Below, one piece after another: positions 42,331 through 53,613 of a stretch of DNA of 64,000 nt (position 1 is the stretch's first letter; each line of letters starts with the position of its first letter). A model generated the notes under the pieces. That model saw only the letters and a list, made by a program, of their open reading frames with translations, was not told where the DNA came from and did no database searches. The position numbers and the translations under genes are program-made. This DNA comes from Ectothiorhodospiraceae bacterium BW-2 (GTDB lineage: Bacteria > Pseudomonadota > Gammaproteobacteria > Thiohalomonadales > Thiohalomonadaceae): NCBI GenBank assembly GCA_008375315.1, contig CP032507.1, positions 2,035,001-2,099,000 of the forward strand. Reading direction: 5' to 3'.

Positions 42331-44067
42331 CTAGCTCTGGTTAGCTGGGAGTTGATATTGGTGGCAACAGCGGTTGCGCCCCCCCTTTTTGGCTAGGTAG
42401 AGGGCATCATCGGCACGGCGAAAGAGAGTCTCTAGGGTATCCTCGGCGGTAAATTCGGCGATACCGCAGGAGGAGGTGATGGGGACTCGCTGGTTACGAA
42501 AACGAAATTCGGTCTTTTCGATTCGCTTACGCAGCCCTTCGACGACCTTAATGGCTGCATCGAGGGTGGTCTCTGGTAGTAACAAGATAAACTCCTCGCC
42601 TCCGAAACGGGCGACAAAATCGGATTTGCGAATATGGCGTCGCAGCAGTTTAGCGATGACGGTCAATACTTTGTCACCGGCTAGGTGGCCGTAGTTGTCA
42701 TTCACCCGTTTAAAGTGGTCGATATCCCATACCGCCATGCAGAGGGGGTGCTGGTAGCGCACGGTGCGACTTAGCTCCTGCTCTATACGCTCGTTGTAGG
42801 CTAAGCGGTTGGGGATGCCGGTGAGTGGATCAATGAGAGCGATCTGGAGATGGTTGCGCACCTCCTCTTTTAACTGTAGCGACTCCTGCTGTACCTGTTG
42901 CAGTTGGGTGGTGAGTTGGGTGATTTGGGTTTCGGCCTGCTGTAGTCGCGCCTCTTCGGTATCGGTAAACTGCTCCATGCGGTCACGCAGCTGCTGTAAG
43001 TAGTGGCTGATGCTCTGTTTTAGTTCGGGTAGATTACTGGCGTTGGCAACATGATCGGCGAGCTGGCTGACATTCTTCTCCATATCTCGCTGTAGCTGGC
43101 CATCGACTTCACGGCTCTGCTGGTTAAACTCTAGGTGGGCTCTGATATGGTTGTCGATATCGCTTAGGTAGCCGGTGAGCTGTTGCAAAAAGCACTCTAG
43201 TTCGCTCTTCTCCTGCTGCTCGCGGTGGCGCATCGCCTGAATCAGATCGGCTATCGCCTTGAGGATCGTCTCAAGATTGTCGCTACCGAGGGTTCCCTGT
43301 TGTAGTCGTTGTTTGATCTCCTCTAACTCATCGTGGAGTCCGAGAGGGATATCAAGCCGCTCTAGCAGTCGAATTAGAATCTCATTCGGGGCGAGGGTGC
43401 CGGGGATGTTGAGCTGGATCGTGGTGGCTAGATCCTCAATGAGCTTATGGAGTGAGCTCTGCTCCCGAATCGACTCTAGCCGACGGTAGAAGAGCTGCTG
43501 CTGTTTGGCATCGCTGAGGGTGTAGTTGATCAGCTCTAGCAGAATCTGTTTAATTGAGGGCAGGCTACCGATGGGGGTCTGCTGCTGCTCTTGTGCCTGT
43601 AGGTGGCGAAAGATCTTCTGCAGCAGCTCATCGAATAGGTGTAGTGCTGTCTCCTCCATCGCTGGGGTATCACCACTGAGCCGCTCTAGTGCGGTGCGAC
43701 TCTGTTTGAGATAGCCTTGGTACTCTACCGGAAGGTGCCACTGCTCTAACATCGCTAGGAGTTGCTGGACTAGATCTTGCCGCTGGCTCGGTTTTTTCTG
43801 GCTAGCTTGCTGAGCTGGGCCGATATTAGAGACCGTCTCGTTAAACAGCGTCTCAAGACGCTCGGCGCTGTTGTCTGGGGTCAGATTGAGCCCTAGCTCG
43901 TGCAGACGCTGATTGAGACGGTAGCCACCGCTATGGGGAATCGCCGCAGCGATTGAGGCGAAGCCTCTGCGGGTGGTGGTCTGTAGCGTCTGCCACTGCC
44001 GCTCAAGCTGCTCAATGTGATCCAGAGCATCCAGATAGCGTGCTTTCCAGTCGGGAGGGGAGCTCAT
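42331..44067 (-). CDS. Diguanylate cyclase (GGDEF) with long helical N-terminus
   Basis: 578 residues. Residues 1-400 are soluble, helical and Gln-rich with a coiled coil (LQQAETQITQLTTQLQQVQQESLQLKEEV) leading into the catalytic domain. The active site is RFGGEEF, and an inhibitory I-site RKSD lies five residues before it, so product inhibition is expected. Makes c-di-GMP; the PilZ protein at 55205 is a possible reader. No membrane segment. The ATG lies 12 bp after the dsbA-like gene's stop on the same strand. Confidence 0.93.
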   Translation of the reverse strand: MSSPPDWKARYLDALDHIEQLERQWQTLQTTTRRGFASIAAAIPHSGGYRLNQRLHELGLNLTPDNSAERLETLFNETVSNIGPAQQASQKKPSQRQDLVQQLLAMLEQWHLPVEYQGYLKQSRTALERLSGDTPAMEETALHLFDELLQKIFRHLQAQEQQQTPIGSLPSIKQILLELINYTLSDAKQQQLFYRRLESIREQSSLHKLIEDLATTIQLNIPGTLAPNEILIRLLERLDIPLGLHDELEEIKQRLQQGTLGSDNLETILKAIADLIQAMRHREQQEKSELECFLQQLTGYLSDIDNHIRAHLEFNQQSREVDGQLQRDMEKNVSQLADHVANASNLPELKQSISHYLQQLRDRMEQFTDTEEARLQQAETQITQLTTQLQQVQQESLQLKEEVRNHLQIALIDPLTGIPNRLAYNERIEQELSRTVRYQHPLCMAVWDIDHFKRVNDNYGHLAGDKVLTVIAKLLRRHIRKSDFVARFGGEEFILLLPETTLDAAIKVVEGLRKRIEKTEFRFRNQRVPITSSCGIAEFTAEDTLETLFRRADDALYLAKKGGRNRCCHQYQLPANQS

Positions 44068-44079
44068 GGCTATCTCTAA

Positions 44080-44718
44080 CTACTTTGTGGCTGCAAGATG
44101 TTCCTGTTCTGCCAGTCTATCGACAATCTTCAACAGATTATCGTAGCCGCCAGCGAGGGGGCCATCGATACGAAATTTGCCGTTAACGACCACGGCAGGG
44201 ACGCCGTTAATACCCGATTTTTTGCTCAAATCGGCGGCGCGAGCCGTTTTGGCGCGAACGCTGAAAGAGTTGAAGGTCTTATCAAACGCCTCCCCCTTAA
44301 TGCCGTGTTCGATGAAAAAGTCGCGTAGCTGCTGTTCGGTTTTTAAGGGCCGCTTAGTCACATGTAGAGCGCGAAACAGCGCTTCGTGTAGCTGACCTTC
44401 AACACCTAAAATGTCGGCGGTGTAGAAGGCGGTGGCGTGGAGCTGCCACAGCGGGTTGTTAAAGATGGCCGGCACGCTGATAAATTCGATATAGTCGGCC
44501 TTGCGTTTTTTCCACGCAGCTAGCTTAGGCTCAAAGGTGAAGCAGTGGGGGCAGCCATACCAAAATAGCTCTATCACCTCGACTTTACCAGCGCTTCCCC
44601 CCGGCAGCGGTGGAGTGACCCGCTCGTAGTGAATGCCTTCGATAAACTCCTCCTCTTCAGCGGCCCAAAGCGGCAGTGCCAATAGCGAGAGGATTAGCCA
44701 TGGAATGAGTCGTAACAT
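44080..44718 (-). CDS. dsbA: Periplasmic thiol:disulfide interchange protein DsbA-type
   Basis: 212 residues from ATG 44718, chosen because GAGGG lies 8 nt upstream; ATG 44733 lacks a site. Signal peptide to W-A-A, thioredoxin-fold with active site YGCPHCFTF and cis-Pro loop NGVPAVVVNG. Introduces disulfides into exported proteins. First gene of the minus-strand block with GGDEF; divergent from pgi. Confidence 0.93.
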   Translation of the reverse strand: MLRLIPWLILSLLALPLWAAEEEEFIEGIHYERVTPPLPGGSAGKVEVIELFWYGCPHCFTFEPKLAAWKKRKADYIEFISVPAIFNNPLWQLHATAFYTADILGVEGQLHEALFRALHVTKRPLKTEQQLRDFFIEHGIKGEAFDKTFNSFSVRAKTARAADLSKKSGINGVPAVVVNGKFRIDGPLAGGYDNLLKIVDRLAEQEHLAATK

Positions 44719-44873
44719 AGTGATAGCCCTCATTAATTTTATCTAAACGCCAAAAGAGTGCCCCTGCGTATTCGCGCTAGGGCCATAAATTGGGGCTATT
44801 ATGCTTGATAACGGCGGTTTATGATACCCTTTATCTTAATCGATCCATCCAATTGACAGGGAATCCAGACATC

Positions 44874-46541
44874 ATGAATCTCTACACCTCATCTCACCGA
44901 GCAATCTCCTCTTCTCTCACCGACTCACCCGCTTGGCAGCGGCTTGAGGGGTTGGCCGAACAGATGGCGACTACCTCGTTAGTGGCGCTATTTGATAGTG
45001 ATCCGGAACGCTTTAGCCGTTTTTCGTTACAGCAAGAGGGGCTGCTGCTCGACTACTCCAAACAGTGGGTGACTACCGAGATACGAGAGGCGCTACTGGC
45101 GCTGGCGAGACAGCAGCAGCTACCACAGCAGATTGAGGCGATGTTCGGGGGGGAGAAGATTAACCATACGGAACAACGCGCGGTACTCCATACCGCACTG
45201 CGTGCGCCGGCATCGAGCGATAGTCGTGTCGATGGCGACAATGTCGTGCCTAAGGTGCATCAGGTATTAGAGCAGATGGCGCGGTTTGTCGCCGCCGTCC
45301 ACTCCGGTGAGCGGCGGGGGGCGACCGGTAAACCGCTGCGTCAAGTGGTCAATATCGGCATCGGCGGCTCCGATTTAGGCCCCCTCATGGTCTGCGAAGC
45401 GCTAAAGGCCTACGCCCATCCTGAGAGGGAGGCGTACTTTGTCTCTAATGTCGATGGCACCCATATAAGCGAAACGCTAACACGGCTCGACCCCGAGCAG
45501 ACGCTGTTTGTGGTCGCCTCCAAAACCTTTACCACCCAAGAGACGCTGACCAATGCCCATACCGCTCGTGCGTGGCTAGTCGAACAGCTAGGCGAGGCGG
45601 CTGTCATCCACCACTTTGTCGCCGTTTCGACCAATGCAGCTGAGGTGGCACGATTTGGTATCGATACGGCCACGATGTTTCCGTTTTGGGACTGGGTAGG
45701 GGGGCGCTACTCCCTCTGGTCGGCGATTGGGCTGCCGATTGCCCTCTATTTGGGCATGGATCACTTTCGCCAGCTTTTGGCCGGTGGCCATGCGATGGAT
45801 AACCATTTTCGTACCGCCCCGTTAGATCAAAATATGCCGGTGATTATGGGGCTGTTGTCGGTCTGGTATAGCAGCTTTTTTGGGGCCGAAACGCAGGCGG
45901 TTTTACCCTATAGCCAATCTCTGCATCGCCTACCGGCCTACCTACAGCAGGCGGTGATGGAGAGTAACGGTAAGCGGGTCAATCGTGAGGGGGAGCTTGT
46001 CCCCTATGCCACCTCAGCCATCGTTTGGGGCGAACCGGGGACGAATGGTCAACACGCTTTCTACCAGTTAATCCATCAGGGGGGGCGCCTCATTCCGATC
46101 GATTTTATGGCACCGATTCAGAGCCAAAATCGGCTCGGGGATCACCATGCCATCTTGCTAGCGAACTGTTTTGCCCAAAGTGAGGCGTTAATGAACGGCA
46201 GGACACAGTCGCAGGCGCTCGCTGAGTTACTCGATAAGGGGCTCGCCCCGGCTGAGGCAGAGCGGTTAGCGCCGCACAAGGTGATGCCGGGTAACCAGCC
46301 TAGTTCGACGCTGCTATTTGCTAAACTCGATCCGATGACATTGGGGCGGCTGATTGCCCTCTATGAGCACCGTATCTTTGTTGAAGGGGTGGTGTGGGAG
46401 ATTAACTCTTTCGATCAGTGGGGGGTTGAGCTAGGTAAGCAGCTAGCGGCGGTGATTCTGCCTGAGCTACAAGGGGGGGAGCCCCAGCGACACGATAGCT
46501 CTACCCGTGGTCTGATGGCCTACTATCGACAGCTATCCTAA
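44874..46541 (+). CDS. pgi: Glucose-6-phosphate isomerase
   Basis: 555 residues from ATG 44874 (earlier in-frame codons read non-homologous sequence). Motifs: [48 protein letters not shown] (family signature), [18 protein letters not shown] with catalytic Glu/His, and [20 protein letters not shown]. Interconverts glucose- and fructose-6-phosphate in the cytoplasm. Followed by 142 bp before adk without an obvious terminator. Confidence 0.97.
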   Translation: MNLYTSSHRAISSSLTDSPAWQRLEGLAEQMATTSLVALFDSDPERFSRFSLQQEGLLLDYSKQWVTTEIREALLALARQQQLPQQIEAMFGGEKINHTEQRAVLHTALRAPASSDSRVDGDNVVPKVHQVLEQMARFVAAVHSGERRGATGKPLRQVVNIGIGGSDLGPLMVCEALKAYAHPEREAYFVSNVDGTHISETLTRLDPEQTLFVVASKTFTTQETLTNAHTARAWLVEQLGEAAVIHHFVAVSTNAAEVARFGIDTATMFPFWDWVGGRYSLWSAIGLPIALYLGMDHFRQLLAGGHAMDNHFRTAPLDQNMPVIMGLLSVWYSSFFGAETQAVLPYSQSLHRLPAYLQQAVMESNGKRVNREGELVPYATSAIVWGEPGTNGQHAFYQLIHQGGRLIPIDFMAPIQSQNRLGDHHAILLANCFAQSEALMNGRTQSQALAELLDKGLAPAEAERLAPHKVMPGNQPSSTLLFAKLDPMTLGRLIALYEHRIFVEGVVWEINSFDQWGVELGKQLAAVILPELQGGEPQRHDSSTRGLMAYYRQLS

Positions 46542-46644
46542 ACTGTTGTGCGCCTTGAGTCGATTGAGTGGGGGGCTATCATAAATAAAATCGCAAAACT
46601 CATTGAGTCAGCTTATTGGTAATCTGCTTGAGAACTGTTCATAA

Positions 46645-47340
<696 letters not shown>

Positions 47341-48363
47341 TTGAGCGAGACCGTTGCGAAACAGGGGGTGCTGCTGACCAATCTCGGTACCCCCGATGCT
47401 CCGACAGCGGCCGCACTACGGCGCTATTTGGGGCAGTTTTTATGGGATCATCGCGTGGTCGATCTGCCGCGTCCGCTCTGGTGGTTGGTACTGCATGGGG
47501 TGATTTTACGCTTTCGTCCCGCCAAATCGGCGGCAAACTATGCCAAAATTTGGCTGCATGAGGGCTCACCGCTGTCGGTGATTAGCCGCCAGCAGCAGCA
47601 GCGACTACAGCAGCGACTCGATCGGGAGCAGGGGGAGGGGCGCTATCTGGTCGTACTCGGCATGCGTTATGGTAACCCCTCTATCGCCTCAGCACTGGAT
47701 GAGCTGGCACAGCAGCAGGTAGAGTCGATAACGGTACTCCCGCTCTATCCGCAGTTCTCCTGCTCGACAAGCGCCTCTACTTTTGATGCGATAGCCGACT
47801 ACTATCGCCACCGCCGCTCGATGCCCCCGATGAGCTTTGTCAATAACTACCATAGCCACCCGGCCTATATTGCTGCGCTAGCCAGATCGGTGCGTGACTA
47901 TATCGACCAGCAGGGTCAACCGGATAGGCTGCTGATCTCATTTCATGGCACGCCAGAGCGCTATCGTGCCGAGGGCGATCCCTATTTTGGCCACTGCCAA
48001 ACGACAGCGACGCTATTGGCTGACGAGCTTGGATTGAGACCGTCACAGTGGTTATTAACCTTTCAATCCCGCTTCGGGCGTGAGCCGTGGCTACAGCCCT
48101 ATACTGATCTGACTCTGGAGAGGCTCGCTAAGGAGGGGGTTAACCACATAGCGGTCATCTGCCCGGGCTTTGCTGCCGACTGTCTGGAGACGCTGGAGGA
48201 GATCGAGGGCGAAAATCGGCAGATTTTTATCGAGCATGGCGGCCAGCAGTTCGGCTATATTCCGGCACTCAATAGTCGGCCAGAACATATTGCCCTGATG
48301 GCGCAGCTAGTGCAGCCGTGCGCTACCCCTTGTCGCCGTTTTTGTGGTGGTTGTTCGAATTGA
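47341..48363 (+). CDS. hemH: Ferrochelatase
   Basis: 340 residues starting with TTG directly after the adk stop, with GGAGA inside the adk end. LLTNLGTPDAPTAAALRRYL at the N-terminus, catalytic LISFHGTPERYRAEGDPY (His) and CPGFAADCLETLEEI (Glu). Inserts iron into protoporphyrin for heme, needed by the cytochromes. The end CATPCRRFCGGC is Cys-rich. Its 3' end overlaps the convergent helicase gene by 41 bp. Confidence 0.95.
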   Translation: MSETVAKQGVLLTNLGTPDAPTAAALRRYLGQFLWDHRVVDLPRPLWWLVLHGVILRFRPAKSAANYAKIWLHEGSPLSVISRQQQQRLQQRLDREQGEGRYLVVLGMRYGNPSIASALDELAQQQVESITVLPLYPQFSCSTSASTFDAIADYYRHRRSMPPMSFVNNYHSHPAYIAALARSVRDYIDQQGQPDRLLISFHGTPERYRAEGDPYFGHCQTTATLLADELGLRPSQWLLTFQSRFGREPWLQPYTDLTLERLAKEGVNHIAVICPGFAADCLETLEEIEGENRQIFIEHGGQQFGYIPALNSRPEHIALMAQLVQPCATPCRRFCGGCSN

Positions 48364-50314
48364 GCGACTCTCTATCGTGTCGCATCTCACGATGCCAGCG
48401 ATAGAAGCGCTCTATCACCTCCGCTTTACGGGTACGGGTCATCGGTGGCAGACTCTGAATGAAAGTGGCACCGTAGCTGCGGCTGGTGAGGCGAGGATCG
48501 CAGAGCATTAATACGCCATAGTCGTTAACATCGCGAATCAGTCGCCCCACCCCCTGCTTTAGGGTAATGACCGCTTGGGGGAGCTGATAGTCAAAGAAGG
48601 GGTTGGCCCCTTCGCGGCGCATCTTATCGATTCGCGCCTGTAGTACCGGATCGCCGGGGGAGGCGAAGGGGAGTTTGTCGATGACCACTGCGGTGAGCGC
48701 CTCACCCCGCACATCGATCCCCTCCCAGAAGCTGCCAGTCCCTAGGAGTACCGCGTTGCCGTGCTCTCGAAACTGCTCTAATAGCGCCGAGCGGGAGCTC
48801 TCCCCCTGCACTAATAGCGGGTAGCTTACCCGATCTTGAAGCAGCTTAGCCCCCTGCTGTAGGGCGCGGTAGCTGGTAAAGAGCAGAAAGACCCCCCCCT
48901 TTGACTGCTCAATGAGCGGCACGGCGTGGTCGATAACCGCGTGGGTATAGTCGGGGTGGGAGGGCTCTGGCATGGCGGTCGGGACATAGAGTAGCGCCTG
49001 ATAGCGATAGTCGAAGGGGCTCGGCCAGCTATGGGTGGTGGTTAGCCGCTCATCTAGGCCGAGTTGGCGGCAGAAGTGGTCGAAGCGGTTATCGACTGCG
49101 AGTGTTGCCGAGACGAAGATCCAGCTACAGCCAGGCCACTGCGCCATCTGCTGCTGAAACTGCTGCTCTATCTGTAGCGGACTGCTGTAGAGGCTGAAGC
49201 TGCGGCTGAAGGTCTCAAACCACTGAATATGCTCCTCCTGCGGCTCGCCGGTGAGTCGTTGTAGCTGGGTGGCAAACTGTTCACAGCGGTGGTGGCACGA
49301 CTCCAACCCCTTGCTGCGCTCCTTTTGGGGCTCTAACTGCTGCTGTAGCTGCTGTAGCTGCTGCTGTAGCTGCTCTAGTGCGGCGATAACCGGTGCCTGA
49401 TGCGCTAGTTCGTGCCATGGCGAACGCTGCCCCTCTCTTCCTAGGGTCTCGCGAAAGGCTTTGAGCTGCTGTTCTAGCTTCTCTGCCTCTAGCGGTAACT
49501 GGCGATCCTCGCCGCCGGCGGCCCTATCTTCGTTGAGGGTATCGCGCACTAGCGCTAGCATCTGGTTACCGCTTAGGCTCTCGCCAAAGAGGCGGGTGGC
49601 GGTCTCGTAGAGCTGGTGCGCCTCGTCGAAGATGATCGTATCGGGTTCAGGCAGTAGCTCTGAGATGCCGTCACTTTTGAGAGCCGTGCTGGCAAAGAAG
49701 AGGTGGTGGTTTATGACCACGAGATCGGCCTCCTGCGCCTGTCGTCGGGCTTGCTGTAAAAAGCAGCGTGAGAGATGTTCGCACTCAGCGCCGAGGCAGT
49801 TATCGGCCGTCGAGGTCACTTTGCTCCAGATAGGGGCGCTATCTGCAACGGTATCGCACTCGGCGATATCGCCGTGACGGCTCTTGCCGGCCCACTGGAG
49901 AATCTGTTGCAGATCGGCCGCTTCGCTGCGGGTTTGAAAGCGTTTTCCGAGCTGGGTTAACTCCAGACGGTGGGGGCAGAGGTAGTTGGCTCGCCCTTTG
50001 AGTAGTGCGGCTCGCACATTGCTCTTTAGCGCCTTGCGAACTAGCGGTAGGTCTTTAAAAAAGAGCTGATCTTGTAGATTGCGGGTGCCGGTGGAGATGA
50101 ATACCTTGTGGCCGCCGAGTAGCGCAGGGATAAGGTAGGCGAAGGTCTTGCCGGTGCCGGTGCCCGCTTCAGCGACTAGCGTCCCTTGGGAGTCGAGGGT
50201 GGTTTTGACCGCCTGCGCCATCGCTAGCTGTGCCTCTCGTGGCTGAAAGCCCTGAATCACGCTAGCTAGAGCGCCTGGGAGGGTAAATATCGATTCGAGT
50301 GTGGCGGTGGCCAT
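48323..50314 (-). CDS. yoaA: ATP-dependent DNA helicase, DinG/YoaA type
   Basis: 663 residues. Motif I EAGTGTGKTFAYLIPAL, four Fe-S cysteines between motifs (LCPHR and CLGAECEHLSRCF), DEAH box FDEAHQL, motif V/VI GTGSFWEGIDV and QGVGRLIR. An XPD-family 5'-3' helicase with an iron-sulfur cluster; the E. coli YoaA relative helps repair stalled forks. Upstream of it on the same strand are the DUF gene, dnaQ and rnhA. Confidence 0.93.
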   Translation of the reverse strand: MATATLESIFTLPGALASVIQGFQPREAQLAMAQAVKTTLDSQGTLVAEAGTGTGKTFAYLIPALLGGHKVFISTGTRNLQDQLFFKDLPLVRKALKSNVRAALLKGRANYLCPHRLELTQLGKRFQTRSEAADLQQILQWAGKSRHGDIAECDTVADSAPIWSKVTSTADNCLGAECEHLSRCFLQQARRQAQEADLVVINHHLFFASTALKSDGISELLPEPDTIIFDEAHQLYETATRLFGESLSGNQMLALVRDTLNEDRAAGGEDRQLPLEAEKLEQQLKAFRETLGREGQRSPWHELAHQAPVIAALEQLQQQLQQLQQQLEPQKERSKGLESCHHRCEQFATQLQRLTGEPQEEHIQWFETFSRSFSLYSSPLQIEQQFQQQMAQWPGCSWIFVSATLAVDNRFDHFCRQLGLDERLTTTHSWPSPFDYRYQALLYVPTAMPEPSHPDYTHAVIDHAVPLIEQSKGGVFLLFTSYRALQQGAKLLQDRVSYPLLVQGESSRSALLEQFREHGNAVLLGTGSFWEGIDVRGEALTAVVIDKLPFASPGDPVLQARIDKMRREGANPFFDYQLPQAVITLKQGVGRLIRDVNDYGVLMLCDPRLTSRSYGATFIQSLPPMTRTRKAEVIERFYRWHREMRHDRESLNSNNHHKNGDKG

Positions 50315-50316
50315 GG

Positions 50317-50844
50317 CTAAACGGGCGATTCAGGGTGGTTAAACCAGATCTCATCGTCGATTAGCCCCTCATCGGAGCTCCAGACTAGCCGTGAGATCAT
50401 TTTAAATCGCGCCACCGACATCGCCCCGCGTGAGGTGCGGCGACTCTTTAGGGCCTGCTCTAGCGCCTGTTCAACCTCCTCTCGGGTCGCCTCGTAGATG
50501 CTAACTGGGTGGAAGGTCTCATCGAGCAGCACTAGCAGTACGGCGTCCCAGCTCTGTTCTATTTTGAGCTGGCCGATACGCTGCCCCTTTCTATTTTCAT
50601 CGAAAATGGCTCGCCCCTTAATTTGGTAGCGCACCCCCTGCCGAGGGCCATCGGTACCGATAGCGTCATAGCCGCCGGTACCGAGGGGGACGGGTTGTAG
50701 GTGGAGCTGTTTAATGGCGTCGTGGGTGGCGATTTCAGAGGTGACCGGTAGCGGTTTACCGGTCGTCAGTTTGTACTCCGCCGCGAGTTGGCGTGTCTGC
50801 TCAATCAGACTCTCAAGTTGGTAGATATCACTCATTTGGGGCAT
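50317..50844 (-). CDS. Conserved hypothetical protein
   Basis: 175 residues, soluble, one alpha/beta domain (DAIGTDGPRQGVRYQIKGRAIF, LKIEQSWDAVLLVLLDE, VSIYEATREEVEQAL). The QIKGR...D pattern resembles nuclease-like DUF proteins but no full active site is evident. The stop is 2 bp before yoaA, and dnaQ ends 10 bp upstream, so it is part of a DNA-metabolism operon. Confidence 0.75.
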   Translation of the reverse strand: MPQMSDIYQLESLIEQTRQLAAEYKLTTGKPLPVTSEIATHDAIKQLHLQPVPLGTGGYDAIGTDGPRQGVRYQIKGRAIFDENRKGQRIGQLKIEQSWDAVLLVLLDETFHPVSIYEATREEVEQALEQALKSRRTSRGAMSVARFKMISRLVWSSDEGLIDDEIWFNHPESPV

Positions 50845-50854
50845 AACAGTAGGA

Positions 50855-51574
50855 TCAGGCGAAGAGGCGCTGCCATACGCTTTGGCCCGCGAGCTGTTCG
50901 ATCTCTGCTAGTTTATTGAGGTGAGCTTGACTCTCCTCAATGCTAGCACGAACCACTCGCAGCGGAGGGCGATTAGGCGGTAGGCGACGAATTGTCGCCC
51001 CCCCTTGACTCTGACCCTCAGCACCCTCTAGGTTGAGGCTACGCTGGCCGCCGGTCATAACGAGATAGAGGCTGGCCAAAATCTCAGCATCGAGCAGGGC
51101 ACCGTGGAGTTCGCGGTGGCTGTTGTTGACCCCGTAGCGGTTGCAGAGGGTATCGAGATCGTTCTTTTGCCCCGGGTGGCGTTTGCGAGCCATGGCGAGC
51201 GAGTCGGTAATGGTGCAGCGCTGCTCTAATGGCTTCGAGTTGGGCTGCCATCGCTGTAACTCGTGGTTCAGAAAGCCGGTATCGAACGGGGCGTTATGGA
51301 TAATCAGTTCGGCATCGCCTAGGTAGTCGAGCAGCATTGGGGCAATATCGGCAAAACGGGGTTTATCGGCCAAAAAGTCGTTGCTAATGCCGTGGACGGC
51401 GATGGCACCGGCATCGATCTGGCGCTCTGGATTGAGATAGAGATGGAAGTGGTTCCCCGTTAGGCGGCGATTGACTATCTCAACGCAGCCGATTTCGATA
51501 ATGCGGTGCCCCTCTTTAGGCTCTAAGCCGGTGGTTTCAGTATCAAGTACAATCTGTCTTTCAGGACGCTTCAT
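50855..51574 (-). CDS. dnaQ: DNA polymerase III epsilon subunit (3'-5' proofreading exonuclease)
   Basis: 239 residues. Exo[22 protein letters not shown] (Asp-x-Glu), Exo[18 protein letters not shown], Exo[17 protein letters not shown]. The C-terminal tail (about 185-239) should bind the polymerase alpha subunit. The ATG lies inside the rnhA end, overlapping by 14 bp. Confidence 0.96.
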   Translation of the reverse strand: MKRPERQIVLDTETTGLEPKEGHRIIEIGCVEIVNRRLTGNHFHLYLNPERQIDAGAIAVHGISNDFLADKPRFADIAPMLLDYLGDAELIIHNAPFDTGFLNHELQRWQPNSKPLEQRCTITDSLAMARKRHPGQKNDLDTLCNRYGVNNSHRELHGALLDAEILASLYLVMTGGQRSLNLEGAEGQSQGGATIRRLPPNRPPLRVVRASIEESQAHLNKLAEIEQLAGQSVWQRLFA

Positions 51575-52049
51575 CCTGCTCTACCCCTCTATCTTTAGCT
51601 CGATTAGAGCGCTTCATCTCGTCAATAGCCCGATTGGCTAGAGCATCGGCGCGTTCATTCTCCGGATGTCCGGCGTGTCCTTTAACCCAGTGCCACTCGA
51701 TCTGGTGCGACTGGGTTAACTCATCTAGCCGCTGCCATAGATCAATATTTTTTACCGGCTGTTTCGCGCCATTTCGCCAGTTGCGCCGCTTCCACCCGGG
51801 CAGCCACTCCTGTATCCCCTGTAGCAGGTAGCGTGAGTCGCTGGTGAGCGAAACGGCGCAGGGGCGATTGAGTGCCTCCAGCGCTTGAATGGCGGCGAGC
51901 AGCTCCATGCGGTTATTGGTCGTCTCCGCTGCAGCACCATAGAGCTCGCGCTCGTGGCCGTTATAGCGTAGTAACGCCCCCCATCCGCCTGGCCCTGGGT
52001 TGCCTCGGCAGGCTCCATCAGTAAATATCTCTACTCTATTTTGCGACAT
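51561..52049 (-). CDS. rnhA: Ribonuclease HI
   Basis: 162 residues: [21 protein letters not shown] (first Asp), [16 protein letters not shown] (Glu), LTSDSRYL (Asp), [17 protein letters not shown] (His and last Asp). All catalytic residues present. Removes RNA from RNA-DNA hybrids. Overlaps dnaQ and the upstream methyltransferase gene by 19 bp. Confidence 0.97.
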   Translation of the reverse strand: MSQNRVEIFTDGACRGNPGPGGWGALLRYNGHERELYGAAAETTNNRMELLAAIQALEALNRPCAVSLTSDSRYLLQGIQEWLPGWKRRNWRNGAKQPVKNIDLWQRLDELTQSHQIEWHWVKGHAGHPENERADALANRAIDEMKRSNRAKDRGVEQDEAS

Positions 52050-52777
52050 GTTCGATTAGGTTGTTCTATTTGTGATCCCCTCAGACCGATATCCAGTAGC
52101 GCCGGTTGCCGCCATTTAGGTCTAACTATCGATAAGGGTATCACTCTTTTTATCGCGCTGACCATATAGCCGCCATTAAATGCGCGATTAAGGCGCTGCA
52201 AAGGGCTCTTCCAGCGGGGTAGGGCAACGGGGGAGGCAGGCAGATAGTCGTGACGATAATCAATTTTGAGCCCTAATAGCCGTAACCAATCGAAGAGCCG
52301 TAGCGAGGCGATGAGCTCTGCGCCGCGCTGAGAGGGGTGGTGCTGGTGGATAAAGTGGTTTATTCGCCACAGTCTCAGCGGCTGAAAGCCTAGGATGATA
52401 ACCGCCCCCTCCGGACGCAAAATGCGTTCGACTTCACGCAAAATGGCGTGGGGGTGGTCGTTAAACTGCAGCAGATGGCCTAAAATAACTAGGTCGATAC
52501 TATCCGATGCGACTGGGAGGTGGTGATAATGGCCGACCAAACTGGTAAACTGCTGCCACTGTTCGGTCAACAGCAGCCTTTTAGGGATGGGCGAGTGGCG
52601 GCAGGTATCAAATAGCAGTGGGCTCCCTAGCTGTAGCAGCAGATAGCCAAAGTGGTGGCTCAGCCGCTCGGCTAGGAGCTGCTGCTCCTGCTCTAGCCAG
52701 AGCCGACCGGTTGGCGTAAGGTACCAGTGTTGTAGCGCCCGTTCGCTGCGGGGGCGCTGTTGGTGTGGGGTGCTCAT
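52031..52777 (-). CDS. SAM-dependent methyltransferase-fold protein (YafS-like)
   Basis: 248 residues. SAM-binding fold but weak motif [41 protein letters not shown] is the recognisable post-motif region. Conserved location between gloB and rnhA as in E. coli yafS. Substrate unknown. Overlaps rnhA. Confidence 0.85.
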   Translation of the reverse strand: MSTPHQQRPRSERALQHWYLTPTGRLWLEQEQQLLAERLSHHFGYLLLQLGSPLLFDTCRHSPIPKRLLLTEQWQQFTSLVGHYHHLPVASDSIDLVILGHLLQFNDHPHAILREVERILRPEGAVIILGFQPLRLWRINHFIHQHHPSQRGAELIASLRLFDWLRLLGLKIDYRHDYLPASPVALPRWKSPLQRLNRAFNGGYMVSAIKRVIPLSIVRPKWRQPALLDIGLRGSQIEQPNRTCRKIE

Positions 52778-52839
52778 GGGTAAACCTTGGTGGCACTGAT
52801 GAGAGTGAGTGGGTTAGACATAGATTTTTGGGAGTGAGT

Positions 52840-53613
52840 GTGGTCTCTGTAACAGCCGTTAACGCATTTGATGATAACTATATTTGGGTGTTAAGTGTAA
52901 AGGAGGAGGGGGCGGTTGCGCTAGTCGATCCGGGCGATGCGACACCGGTGATTGAGCTATTACAGCGCCGTCACTGGCAGCCGTGTGCTATTTTGATTAC
53001 CCATCACCACTACGATCATACCGGTGGGATAGACGATCTGGTCTCGCGCTACAGTGTGCCGGTCTATGGTCCGGCTAAAGAGCAGATCTGCAACCTAACC
53101 CACTCCATGCGAGAGGGGGATGTGGCCACTGTGCCAAAGATGGGGCTCAGTTTGAGCGTTATCGACACCCCCGGCCACACTCGTGGCCATATCTGTTACC
53201 ACACCGATGGGGCGCTCTTTTGTGGGGATACCCTCTTTACTGGCGGCTGTGGTCGTATCTTTGAGGGGAGTGCGCCGCAGCTCTACCACTCACTAGAGAA
53301 GCTACGGGCGCTGCCCGATACGACTCGGGTCTATTGCGCTCATGAATATACCGCCGATAACCTCCGCTTTGCCATCGTGGCAGAGCCTGATAATGAGAGC
53401 TTGCAGCAGCGAATCGATACGGTGGCAAAACAGCGGCAGCGGGGAGAGGCGACCGTGCCGGCTACGCTGGCGGAGGAGAGGGCGACTAACCCCTTTTTGC
53501 GCTGCCACCTACCGCAGCTCAAAGCGGCGGCAGAGAGCTTTTGTGGCCACGAACTGCCGACTCCGGCGGAGGTCTTTGCGACTGTGCGCCGCTGGAAGGA
53601 TAGCCTCGATTGA
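52840..53613 (+). CDS. gloB: Hydroxyacylglutathione hydrolase (glyoxalase II)
   Basis: 257 residues from GTG 52840 (GGGAG just upstream; conserved VNAFDDNYIWVL begins here). Metal ligands THHHYDHTGG, GHTRGHICYH, FCGDTLFTGGCGRIFEG, and late CAHEYTADNLRFA. Hydrolyses S-lactoylglutathione in methylglyoxal detoxification. The stop overlaps the mltD TTG start. Confidence 0.95.
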   Translation: MVSVTAVNAFDDNYIWVLSVKEEGAVALVDPGDATPVIELLQRRHWQPCAILITHHHYDHTGGIDDLVSRYSVPVYGPAKEQICNLTHSMREGDVATVPKMGLSLSVIDTPGHTRGHICYHTDGALFCGDTLFTGGCGRIFEGSAPQLYHSLEKLRALPDTTRVYCAHEYTADNLRFAIVAEPDNESLQQRIDTVAKQRQRGEATVPATLAEERATNPFLRCHLPQLKAAAESFCGHELPTPAEVFATVRRWKDSLD

